Shown in pieces: positions 53,413-60,987 of a stretch of DNA of 64,000 bases. The stretch comes from Herbaspirillum sp. DW155 (GTDB lineage: Bacteria > Pseudomonadota > Gammaproteobacteria > Burkholderiales > Burkholderiaceae_D). A program made the translations under genes and the position numbers. Location of the stretch: contig NZ_AP029028.1 in assembly GCF_037076565.1 (NCBI RefSeq), positions 4,712,001-4,776,000 of the forward strand. The letters run 5' to 3'. Below the pieces are notes generated by a model. It was not told the DNA's origin. It did not search any database and saw nothing but the letters and a program-made list of their open reading frames with translations. Each line of letters begins with the position of its first letter. The first letter of the stretch is position 1.

Positions 53413-54267
53413 TCAGGCTGCGGCCGCGCCGGCCGGCATGAGGCGCTGGGTCACTTCCTTGCGGTAGCGGTTCAGCTCCTGGACGTTGCTGAAGGTGCGT
53501 TCAAACAGCAGCGACATGTTGTGCAGGATGCGGTCGACGACCTTCTTTTCCCATTCGCCGTCGAACTTGATCTGGCTGTCCAGCCAGCGTTCCAGCCATT
53601 CCGGATCGGGCAGGCGGCTTTGCACGGTGTCGTTGGGGAACAGCGCCTGGTTCACGTGCAGGTTGGTCGGGTGCAGGGGCTTTTCGGTGCGGCGCGCCGA
53701 AGCCATCAACACGCCGATCTTGGCGAAAGCGGCACGGGCCTTGTCGCCCACTTCGTTCAAGGCCTTCTTCATGTAGCGCAGGTAGGCGCCGCCGTGGCGG
53801 GCTTCATCCTGGCTGATGATCTTGTAGATCTGCTTGATGACCGGCTCGGTGTGCCAGTCGGCGGCACAGCGGTACCAGTGGTTCAGGCGGATCTCGCCGC
53901 AGAAGTGCAGCATCAGGGTTTCCAGCGGCGGGGCGGGATCGAACTCGAAGCGCACGTTGTGCAGTTCTTCTTCGGTCGGACACAGGTCCGGGCGGAAGCG
54001 GCGCAGGTATTCCATCAGCACCAGCGAGTGCTTCTGTTCCTCGAAGAACCATACCGACATGAATGCCGAAAAATCGCTGTCCCCGCGGTTGTCGCGCAGG
54101 AACATCTCGGTGGCGGGCAGGGCCGACCATTCCGTGATGGCGTTCATGCGGATGGTCTGCGCCTGTTCGTCGGTGAGCAAGGAAGCGTCGAACTTGTCCC
54201 AAGGAATATCCTTATCCATATTCCAACGGACCTGCTCTAGCGATTTGAACAATTCTGGGTACAGCAT
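53413..54267 (-). CDS. Ferritin-like diiron protein, acyl-ACP desaturase type
   Basis: The 284-residue soluble protein shows the full diiron pattern of acyl-ACP desaturases: Glu46, EEQKH (76-80), Glu125 in FCGEIRLNHW and DEARH (154-158). Such enzymes add a double bond to acyl chains on ACP using oxygen and reduced ferredoxin. Plant and mycobacterial relatives are known; the bacterial substrate here is not. It is monocistronic between two terminator-like structures. The ATG at 54267 gives a normal N-terminus. Confidence 0.85.
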   Translation of the reverse strand: MLYPELFKSLEQVRWNMDKDIPWDKFDASLLTDEQAQTIRMNAITEWSALPATEMFLRDNRGDSDFSAFMSVWFFEEQKHSLVLMEYLRRFRPDLCPTEEELHNVRFEFDPAPPLETLMLHFCGEIRLNHWYRCAADWHTEPVIKQIYKIISQDEARHGGAYLRYMKKALNEVGDKARAAFAKIGVLMASARRTEKPLHPTNLHVNQALFPNDTVQSRLPDPEWLERWLDSQIKFDGEWEKKVVDRILHNMSLLFERTFSNVQELNRYRKEVTQRLMPAGAAAA

Positions 54268-54405
54268 CTCTGTGTGTGCCTATATGCGTTAAGTGTTTGA
54301 TTTTAACAAGATTTTCCTGCCCCATCCTAAAACGCTCAGGTTTCAGCAATATGACAGAGGCCCCTGCGCATTCGCGCCCGGGGCCAGGCTCTGCCTTGGC
54401 GAGGA

Positions 54406-55314
54406 TCAGGGGGAAGTTGGCTTGCGGGAGGCTGGCTTCTTGTTTTGCCCGGATTGTACAACAGCCGTCCTGACCGGCGCGCTCGTATTTTCCGCACGCT
54501 TGGGCGCTTTCCTGGGCGCTGGCTTGGCCGCCGCCGGCCCGGCTCCCTTGGCCGGCCTGGAAGCCGCAGCCGGCTTGGCTTTCGGGCCGGCCTTGGGCTT
54601 CGGGGCGACTGTCTTATTTTCGCTACGTTTGGGCGCCTTGGCAGGCTTGGGGGCCTTGGCCGCCTTGGGCGGCTTGGCGGGCTTGAGCAGCGGTTCCTGC
54701 TCGGGCAGACTGCCGGCCAGGGCATTGCCCACAGCGTGCTTGAACTGCTCCTGCAAGACGTTCCACCAGGCGTTGGGGTTGGCGATGGCCGATTGCAGAT
54801 CGGGGGCCGGCGGCGCTGCGCTCGCTTCTTCAGCGCCGGGTTCGGGTCCGGATTCGGCATGCGGTGAAGAAGCTTGCTCCTCTGCAACATCAGGCGTATC
54901 AGCCGCACCGGCGTGCGGCTCGCCCTCTTCTTCGCCCGTCTCCTCCGGCTTGCCGCCTGCACCCGGCCACATCGGGAAGCCGAAGGGGAAGGCCGGCGCC
55001 GGGCGGTCTTTCTCATCGGCCTGCGATGCCGCATCAGGGGCGCCGCGCGAGGCCATGATCTCGCTCATGGCCTGCAGCGTGGAGAGGGTGGCGCTCTGCA
55101 CTTCCAGCGTCTGGATGGTGGCCTTCAACATGTTCAGGTTCAGCTCCAGCCAGGAAGCCACGGTCTTCAGGTCAGCGATCTTCTTGTTGATGTCCTCCAC
55201 CGACAGCGAGGGCGTGGCCATGGCGGGGGCGCCCATGCTGCTCCACATCTTCTTCATGAAATCGATGGTATCGGCTACCGAGCCTGCACCCGGCATCTGG
55301 TCATGATTCAGCAT
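54406..55314 (-). CDS. phaM: PHA granule-associated regulator, PhaM type
   Basis: The 302-residue protein has a PhaM-like N-terminal part (DTIDFMKKMWSSMGAP, then SVEDINKKIADLKTVASWLE) and a long low-complexity, basic tail rich in Ala-Lys-Pro repeats (about 215-302) like histone H1. In Ralstonia, PhaM activates PHA synthase and ties granules to the nucleoid through such a tail. The acidic Glu/Pro/Ala linker (about 115-185) is longer than usual. AGGAG precedes the ATG at 55314. The organism probably makes polyhydroxyalkanoate. Confidence 0.85.
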   Translation of the reverse strand: MLNHDQMPGAGSVADTIDFMKKMWSSMGAPAMATPSLSVEDINKKIADLKTVASWLELNLNMLKATIQTLEVQSATLSTLQAMSEIMASRGAPDAASQADEKDRPAPAFPFGFPMWPGAGGKPEETGEEEGEPHAGAADTPDVAEEQASSPHAESGPEPGAEEASAAPPAPDLQSAIANPNAWWNVLQEQFKHAVGNALAGSLPEQEPLLKPAKPPKAAKAPKPAKAPKRSENKTVAPKPKAGPKAKPAAASRPAKGAGPAAAKPAPRKAPKRAENTSAPVRTAVVQSGQNKKPASRKPTSP

Positions 55315-55343
55315 TGATCGCTCCTGTTGTTGTGGTGTGGCTG

Positions 55344-56648
55344 TCAGCGAGGCGGGCGCTGCATCCGGCAAGTGCTCGGCAGTGCGGTCTGCCCGGCCGG
55401 GATGAAGCGCTCGGTGCGGAATCCGAAGCCGCTGCCCTCATTGTCGAAACGGATGCCGCCGCTGTCGGCGCGCTGCATCTGCATCAGGTAGAGCGGCTGG
55501 ATCAGCTGGTGATCCTCGGCCCGCATGCTCGCCTCGTGGAAGGCGTTCTGATAATGCGCGCCTTCCAGGGCATATGCAACCGCCTTGGGATCGGTACTCT
55601 TCGCTTTTTCGATGGCCTTGACCAGCATGTCGATCATCACCTGCATGCGCAGGTAGAGGTAATCATCCTTGGGCTGGGGGTAGCGCTTGCGGAATTGCTG
55701 ATAGTAGTCATCGCTGGGCGAACCGGGATTACCACCCGCATTGGGATGCCACTCGGCCACCGCACGCACCACGCCCACACCCGCATCACCGATGGCCGCA
55801 GGCGCGCCCAGGCTATTTGCGTAGAAGGTATAGAACTTGGCCTTGAAACCGGCATCGCGCGCAGCCTTCACCAACAGTGTCAGGTCATTGCCCCAGTTGC
55901 CGGTGATGACGGCATCGGCTCCGGCGCTACGCATCTTGGCGATGTAGGGTGCGAAATCCTTGATCTTGCCGATGGGATGCAGCTCATCACCGACGATGGC
56001 GATGTCGGGCCGCTTGGCCGCCAGCTGCTCGCGCGCCGCCTTGGCCACCTGGCGGCCGAAGCTGTAGTCCTGGCCGATCAGGTAGACCTTCTTGGTCGCG
56101 GGATCAGCCTTGATGGCTTCGGTCAGGGCCTGCATGCGCATGTCGGCGCTGGCATCGAAACGGAAGTGCCAGAAGCTGCATTTCTCATTGGTCAGCGCGG
56201 GATCGACCGCCGAGTAATTGAGGAACAACACGCGATGATCCGGTTCGCGCTGGTTGTGCTTGTTGACCGCATCGATGAGCGCAGCGGCCACGGCTGAACT
56301 GTTGCCTTCGATCAGGAAGGGGATGCGCTCGTCGGTGAGCTGGCGAAACTGCACCAGCGAGTCTTCCACGCCCAGCTTGTTGTCGAAGGTGGAGAGCTGC
56401 AACAGGTGCTTGCCATCGGGCAGGCTCACGCCGCCACGCGCATTGACGCGCTCGATGGCATAGCTGATGTTGCGCACCACCGCTTCACCGGCATTGGCGA
56501 AGGGACCGGAGAGGCCATCGATCATGCCGATGCGCACGGGTGGCAAGGGAGCAGCGGAGGTGGAGGCGGAGGTGGAGAAGGCGGCCAGCGCCATCAGGGC
56601 GGCCGACAACATGCGCAAAGGCAGGCGGGAAGACAGGGACAGGTTCAT
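55344..56648 (-). CDS. ABC-type branched-chain amino-acid-like substrate-binding protein
   Basis: The 434-residue exported protein has a signal peptide (MNLSLSSRLPLRMLSAALMA, cleavage after SAA) and a type I periplasmic-binding fold (VRIGMIDGLSGPFANAGEAV at the mature start). The open frame extends far upstream antisense to the DUF3108 gene; the ATG at 56648 gives the usual signal peptide. No permease or ATPase genes are adjacent, so it is an orphan receptor that may serve a transporter elsewhere or act in sensing. Ligand unknown. Confidence 0.88.
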   Translation of the reverse strand: MNLSLSSRLPLRMLSAALMALAAFSTSASTSAAPLPPVRIGMIDGLSGPFANAGEAVVRNISYAIERVNARGGVSLPDGKHLLQLSTFDNKLGVEDSLVQFRQLTDERIPFLIEGNSSAVAAALIDAVNKHNQREPDHRVLFLNYSAVDPALTNEKCSFWHFRFDASADMRMQALTEAIKADPATKKVYLIGQDYSFGRQVAKAAREQLAAKRPDIAIVGDELHPIGKIKDFAPYIAKMRSAGADAVITGNWGNDLTLLVKAARDAGFKAKFYTFYANSLGAPAAIGDAGVGVVRAVAEWHPNAGGNPGSPSDDYYQQFRKRYPQPKDDYLYLRMQVMIDMLVKAIEKAKSTDPKAVAYALEGAHYQNAFHEASMRAEDHQLIQPLYLMQMQRADSGGIRFDNEGSGFGFRTERFIPAGQTALPSTCRMQRPPR

Positions 56649-56756
56649 CGATCTGCAAAGGGCAACGGCAAAAAGCGCATTGTACTTGTTTGAATTGGCC
56701 TTCCGTTGGCGCGCGCGGGCACGACGGCCCGCACCTGATCCGATACACTGGCGGGC

Positions 56757-57899
56757 ATGAGCGAAGTTTCCCGTCCCACCCGGCGCTGGCCGCGCCTGCT
56801 GATCCTGATTGCATTGAGCCTGACGCTGCACGCCCTGCTGGTGGACTGGGGCCGCCGTCACATCATCGTGCCGGGCCAGAGCGATGCGCCGGCGCCCACC
56901 CTCACGGTCGAACTGCATCCGGTGCCACCGCCCGAGCAGCCGGTCGCGCTGCCGATGCAGCCCAAGCCGGCCCGACCGGCGATCTCCCGCAGCCATCCCG
57001 CCCCGGCACCCCGACGTGCGCGCGCGCCCGAGCCCTCGATCGAACCACCCGACGAACCGATCCGCGAAACCGTCGAGCGCATCACCACGCCTGCACCTGA
57101 AGCGCCGCAAGCGGTCGCCCCCGCCGCGCCCGCCAGTGGCAGCGGCCAGGCTGCACAGGGAAATGGCGAAGGGACAGGCAGCGCCTCCGGCACCGGCAGC
57201 AGCGAGGGCCAGGAGGCGGCACCGGGCAAGCAATACCAGACCAGCGCCCCGCCCAGCGTCTTGCTGGAATACGACGTCACCGGCACCAAGGACCAGCAGC
57301 CCGCCTACGGCCGCGGCAGCATCGCCTGGACCAACGACGGCAGCCACTATCGTGTCGAGGGCAAGGCCAAGGCGCTGTTCTTTACCCTGCTCAATTTCAC
57401 CAGCGTGGGCGAACTCGATGCCTGGGGCGTCTCGCCGGAGCTCTACACGGAACAGAAGGGCTTCAAGTCCGCCACCAACACCCACTTCAATCGCCAGCGC
57501 AATGAGGTCAGCTTTTCGGCCTCCACCACGCGCTACCCCCGTCACGGCGGCGAACAGGACCGCGCCAGCCTGATCTGGCAGCTGGCCGCCATCGGCCGGG
57601 GCGATGCCGCGCAATTCCAGCCCGGCACGGTGATCGACCTGTTCGTGGCCGGGGTGCGCGATGGTGAAATCTGGCGCGTGCAGGTGCTGGGGCAGGAAGC
57701 CATTAACCTGCCCGTGGGCCACGTGCAGACCTGGCACGTGGTGCGCATGCCCAAGCCCGGCTCCTATGACGATCGCGTCGATATCTGGCTGGCCCCCCAG
57801 CATGAGTGGTATCCGGTGCGGGTGCGCTATACCGACCTGCGCCCCAACGGCGACTACACCCAGCTCGACCTGACGGACCTCAAAACGCCGGGCTCATGA
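56757..57899 (+). CDS. DUF3108 protein with TonB-like N-terminus
   Basis: The 380-residue protein has one N-terminal membrane helix (about 11-30, RLLILIALSLTLHALLVDWG), a long Pro/Ala-rich spacer (about 40-165) and a C-terminal DUF3108 domain (about 168-375, with GGEQDRASLIWQLAAIGRG and WLAPQHEWYPVRVRY). The anchor and proline spacer recall TonB/TolA and would let the domain reach across the periplasm. It is followed by a second, shorter DUF3108 gene. Function unknown. Confidence 0.8.
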   Translation: MSEVSRPTRRWPRLLILIALSLTLHALLVDWGRRHIIVPGQSDAPAPTLTVELHPVPPPEQPVALPMQPKPARPAISRSHPAPAPRRARAPEPSIEPPDEPIRETVERITTPAPEAPQAVAPAAPASGSGQAAQGNGEGTGSASGTGSSEGQEAAPGKQYQTSAPPSVLLEYDVTGTKDQQPAYGRGSIAWTNDGSHYRVEGKAKALFFTLLNFTSVGELDAWGVSPELYTEQKGFKSATNTHFNRQRNEVSFSASTTRYPRHGGEQDRASLIWQLAAIGRGDAAQFQPGTVIDLFVAGVRDGEIWRVQVLGQEAINLPVGHVQTWHVVRMPKPGSYDDRVDIWLAPQHEWYPVRVRYTDLRPNGDYTQLDLTDLKTPGS

Positions 57900-58058
57900 G
57901 GACAATTCAGGACTGCTTCTGCAAGTCCTGTCAAAATCGGAAACAATTGCGCAGCAATACGGCAGAACCCTCTTCCGGCATTTTGGTCGTATTTCGTCAT
58001 ATGGCTAAAACATGCCCCGCCGCCAAAGACCGATAGAGACCAACACAAAGAATCCGCC

Positions 58059-58829
58059 ATGAAACAACTTTCATATCGCCTCCTGACCACCCTGGCTGCG
58101 CTGCCGCTGGCCGCCCTGCTGGGCAGCGCCCCCGCCCTGGCCGCCGACGGCCCGCATCCGGTGGAAAAACGTCCCTACAACCTGCCGCCCTCGGCCGAGC
58201 TGCATTACGCCATCAGCGCCAAGCAAAGCGGCCTCGACCTCAAGGGCGAAGGGCTGGTGAAGTGGACCCAGAGCAAGACCGCCTACAGCGTCAACACCGA
58301 GACCCGCGCCATGCTGCTGGGCAAGATCCTGGAAACCAGCAGCGAAGGTGCCGTCGATGCCTATGGCCTGGCCCCGGCGCGCTTCGTCGAAAAACGTCTG
58401 CGCCGCGAACCGACCACCACCACCTTCAACCGCGAACAGAACAAGATCACCTTCACCGAATCGGCAGACAGCTTCCCGCTGCAGGGGGGCGAGCAGGACC
58501 GTACCGGCATCACCTGGCAGTTCGTCGCCATTGCGCGCGCCAATGCAGCCAAGATGAAACCGGGTTCGGAATGGAAGTTCTTCGTGGCCGGTCCGCGCGA
58601 TGCCGAGCAGTGGACGTTCAAGGTGATCGGCCGCGAAAAGGTCAGCACCGCCCAGGGCGAAACCGAAGCCCTGCACGTGTTCCGCAATCCGCCGCCGGAC
58701 GACCAGGCGCAGAAGCTCGATATCTGGCTCGCGCCCAAGATGGAGTGGTATCCGGTGCGCCTGAAGTTCACCGATCCCAATGGCGACTATATCGAGCAGG
58801 TGCTGGATTCGGTCAAGAAAACCAACTAA
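58059..58829 (+). CDS. Exported DUF3108 protein
   Basis: The 256-residue protein has a cleavable signal peptide (to ALA-A, about residue 28) and one DUF3108 domain (GGEQDRTGITWQFVAIARA and WLAPKMEWYPVRLKF). It is paralogous to the domain of the preceding protein but has no anchor or proline spacer. The 159-bp spacer upstream suggests its own promoter. The pair may work together in the periplasm; no function is known. Confidence 0.82.
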   Translation: MKQLSYRLLTTLAALPLAALLGSAPALAADGPHPVEKRPYNLPPSAELHYAISAKQSGLDLKGEGLVKWTQSKTAYSVNTETRAMLLGKILETSSEGAVDAYGLAPARFVEKRLRREPTTTTFNREQNKITFTESADSFPLQGGEQDRTGITWQFVAIARANAAKMKPGSEWKFFVAGPRDAEQWTFKVIGREKVSTAQGETEALHVFRNPPPDDQAQKLDIWLAPKMEWYPVRLKFTDPNGDYIEQVLDSVKKTN

Positions 58830-58885
58830 GCTAGCCGCGCCGATTTTTGCGCATCCATTCCCCCCATTACGTGTCGAGCCCGTTC

Positions 58886-59626
58886 ATGTCCGCTACTTCC
58901 GCCATCGCCCCCACCCTGAACACCCAGAGCGCCCTGGTGCTCTTCTCCGGCGGCCAGGATTCCACCACCTGTCTGGCCTGGGCGCTGTCGCGCTACCAGC
59001 GCGTGGAAACCATCGGCTTCGACTACGGCCAGCGCCATGCCATCGAACTGGAAGTGCGCCCGGCGCTGCTGAAAAAGATGAGAGCCTTCTCGCCCGAATG
59101 GCAGGCCCGCCTGGGCGAGGACCACATGATCGACCTCTCGCTGATCGGCAAGATTTCCGACACGGCCCTGACCCGCGACGTCGATATCGCCATGCAGGAC
59201 AACGGCCTGCCCAATACCTTCGTGCCCGGTCGCAATCTGCTGTTCATGACCGTGGCGGCCACGCTGGCCTATCGCCGCGGCCTGAACGTGCTGGTGGGCG
59301 GCATGTGCGAGACCGATTTCTCCGGCTATCCCGATTGCCGCGACGACACCATGAAAGCCCTGCAAGTGGCGCTGAACCTGGGCATGGCCACGCAACTGAA
59401 GGTGGAAACCCCGCTGATGTGGATCGACAAGGCCCAGACCTGGGCCCTGGCCGAGTCGCTGGGCGGTGCGCCGCTGGTGGACCTGATCCGCGCCGACACC
59501 CATACCTGCTACCTGGGCGAACGCGGCCAGTTGCATGACTGGGGTCATGGCTGCGGCAAGTGCCCGGCCTGCGAACTGCGCGCACGCGGCTACCAGCAGT
59601 ACGCGGCAAGCAAAAGCGTCGGGTAA
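58886..59626 (+). CDS. queC: 7-cyano-7-deazaguanine synthase
   Basis: The 246-residue ATP-pyrophosphatase-type enzyme has the PP-loop [10 protein letters not shown] near residue 19 and a C-terminal zinc site in [10 protein letters not shown]. It converts 7-carboxy-7-deazaguanine to preQ0 for queuosine in tRNA. The ATG at 58886 ([10 protein letters not shown]) is preferred to a TTG at 58847. It is 56 bp after the DUF3108 gene. Other queuosine genes are not in the window. Confidence 0.95.
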   Translation: MSATSAIAPTLNTQSALVLFSGGQDSTTCLAWALSRYQRVETIGFDYGQRHAIELEVRPALLKKMRAFSPEWQARLGEDHMIDLSLIGKISDTALTRDVDIAMQDNGLPNTFVPGRNLLFMTVAATLAYRRGLNVLVGGMCETDFSGYPDCRDDTMKALQVALNLGMATQLKVETPLMWIDKAQTWALAESLGGAPLVDLIRADTHTCYLGERGQLHDWGHGCGKCPACELRARGYQQYAASKSVG

Positions 59627-59664
59627 TCGGGCACAATAGGCTCACCATTCCAAAGACGAGCCTC

Positions 59665-60852
59665 ATGCCCCACACCCGCACCACCACCCTGCTGGCCCGC
59701 AGCGCCGCCGTGCTGATGGTGCTGCTGGCCGGCGCCGAGATCGGCCGTCGCATCGCCGACCTGCCCAGCCTGCCGACGCTGGTCGACCTGCAATTCGACC
59801 TGACCCCGCGCAGCCAGAGCTACAAGGTCTTCGAATCCAATCCGATTGCACGCTCCTCGCATCCGCAGCCGCTGCCCACGGCACTGCGTGCGCTGGACCT
59901 CGATGTGCCCTGGAAAGAGGGCAAGCGCCTGCCCCTGCCCGATTTCATCAAGGGCACGGCGGCGCACGCCTTCGTCGTGATCCAGGATGGCAGCGTGATC
60001 TACGAGCGCTACATCGATGGCTATGACGCCCATTCGCGCTTCACCTCGTTCTCGGTCTCCAAGTCCTTCGTCTCGGCCCTGACCGGCGTGGCACTGAAGC
60101 AGGGCAAGATCGGCTCGCTCAACGATCCCATCGGCCGCTACCTCAAGCGCGACGAGATTTCACCGGCCTATGCCAACATCACCATCGGCCAGTTGCTGGA
60201 CATGCGCTCGGGCATCGACGTGGAAGAAAACTACGGCGGCTCGCTGACCTCGCCGGTGGTGCGCATGTTTGTCAGCACCGACCTGCAGCGCTTCATCGCG
60301 CGGCGCAGCGGGCTGCGCTTTGCACCCGGTTCGCGCTTCGAATACCGCAGCGTCGATACGCTGGTGCTCTCGCGCGTGCTGGCGCGCGCGACCGGCATGC
60401 GCCTCTCCGACTTCGCCCAGCAAGCCCTGTGGGAACCGCTGGGCATGGAGGAGGACGCCAGCTGGAGCGTCGACAGCCGCCAGCACGGAGTGGAGAAGGC
60501 CTTCTGTTGCCTCAACACCACCGCCCGCGACTTCGCCCGCCTGGGCTTGCTGTATCTGCATGGCGGACGCATCGGCGACCAGCAGGTCGTCAGCCCCGCG
60601 TGGGCGGCCGAGCCGCGCCGGCCGGTCAACAACGGCAATGCGCTGGACTACCGCGATGGCTGGTGGATCCCGCCGGGCAATGCGGACGACCGCGACTTTG
60701 CGGCCATCGGCGTATTCGGCCAGTACATCTACGTCAATCCGGGCACGCGCACGGTCATCGTCAAGCTCAGCGACTATGGCGTGGAACAGGACGAAGTGCT
60801 GACCATGCTGGCCATGCGCAGCATCAGCCATGCGGTGTCCGGCAAGGACTGA
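59665..60852 (+). CDS. Serine hydrolase, class C beta-lactamase-like fold
   Basis: The 395-residue protein has an N-terminal membrane or signal segment (about 7-25) and a beta-lactamase/transpeptidase-like domain. The nucleophile motif SVSK is at 130-133 and a YxS motif (Tyr227-Arg-Ser229) replaces YxN. Such proteins include esterases, carboxypeptidases and 6-aminohexanoate-dimer hydrolase. It lies in the envelope, facing the periplasm. There is no AmpR-type regulator nearby, so drug resistance is not suggested. Start at ATG 59665. Confidence 0.87.
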   Translation: MPHTRTTTLLARSAAVLMVLLAGAEIGRRIADLPSLPTLVDLQFDLTPRSQSYKVFESNPIARSSHPQPLPTALRALDLDVPWKEGKRLPLPDFIKGTAAHAFVVIQDGSVIYERYIDGYDAHSRFTSFSVSKSFVSALTGVALKQGKIGSLNDPIGRYLKRDEISPAYANITIGQLLDMRSGIDVEENYGGSLTSPVVRMFVSTDLQRFIARRSGLRFAPGSRFEYRSVDTLVLSRVLARATGMRLSDFAQQALWEPLGMEEDASWSVDSRQHGVEKAFCCLNTTARDFARLGLLYLHGGRIGDQQVVSPAWAAEPRRPVNNGNALDYRDGWWIPPGNADDRDFAAIGVFGQYIYVNPGTRTVIVKLSDYGVEQDEVLTMLAMRSISHAVSGKD

Positions 60853-60894
60853 AAAACGCACGCCCACGCCACGGAATTCTTCGAAGAACCATAG

Positions 60895-60926
60895 AAAAAC
60901 CGCCTGTCTCGCAACAGGCGGTTTTT
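60895..60926. terminator. Bidirectional terminator between the serine hydrolase gene and mrcA
   Basis: AAAAACCGCCTGT (60895-60907) and ACAGGCGGTTTTT (60914-60926) form a 13-bp perfect stem with a six-base loop, with A- and T-runs at the outer ends. Confidence 0.92.
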
Positions 60927-60947
60927 CGTCGGAGGCCGCAGTCGTTG

Positions 60948-60979
60948 AAAATATAAACGATATAAACCGTTTATATTTT
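60948..60979. repeat. A+T-rich palindrome at a convergent gene junction
   Basis: AAAATATAAACG (60948-60959) and CGTTTATATTTT (60968-60979) are perfect inverted repeats around eight bases. It lies nine bases past the mrcA stop codon and next to a normal terminator, the same setting as the element at 35070-35089. Confidence 0.6.
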
Positions 60980-60987
60980 TTATATCA

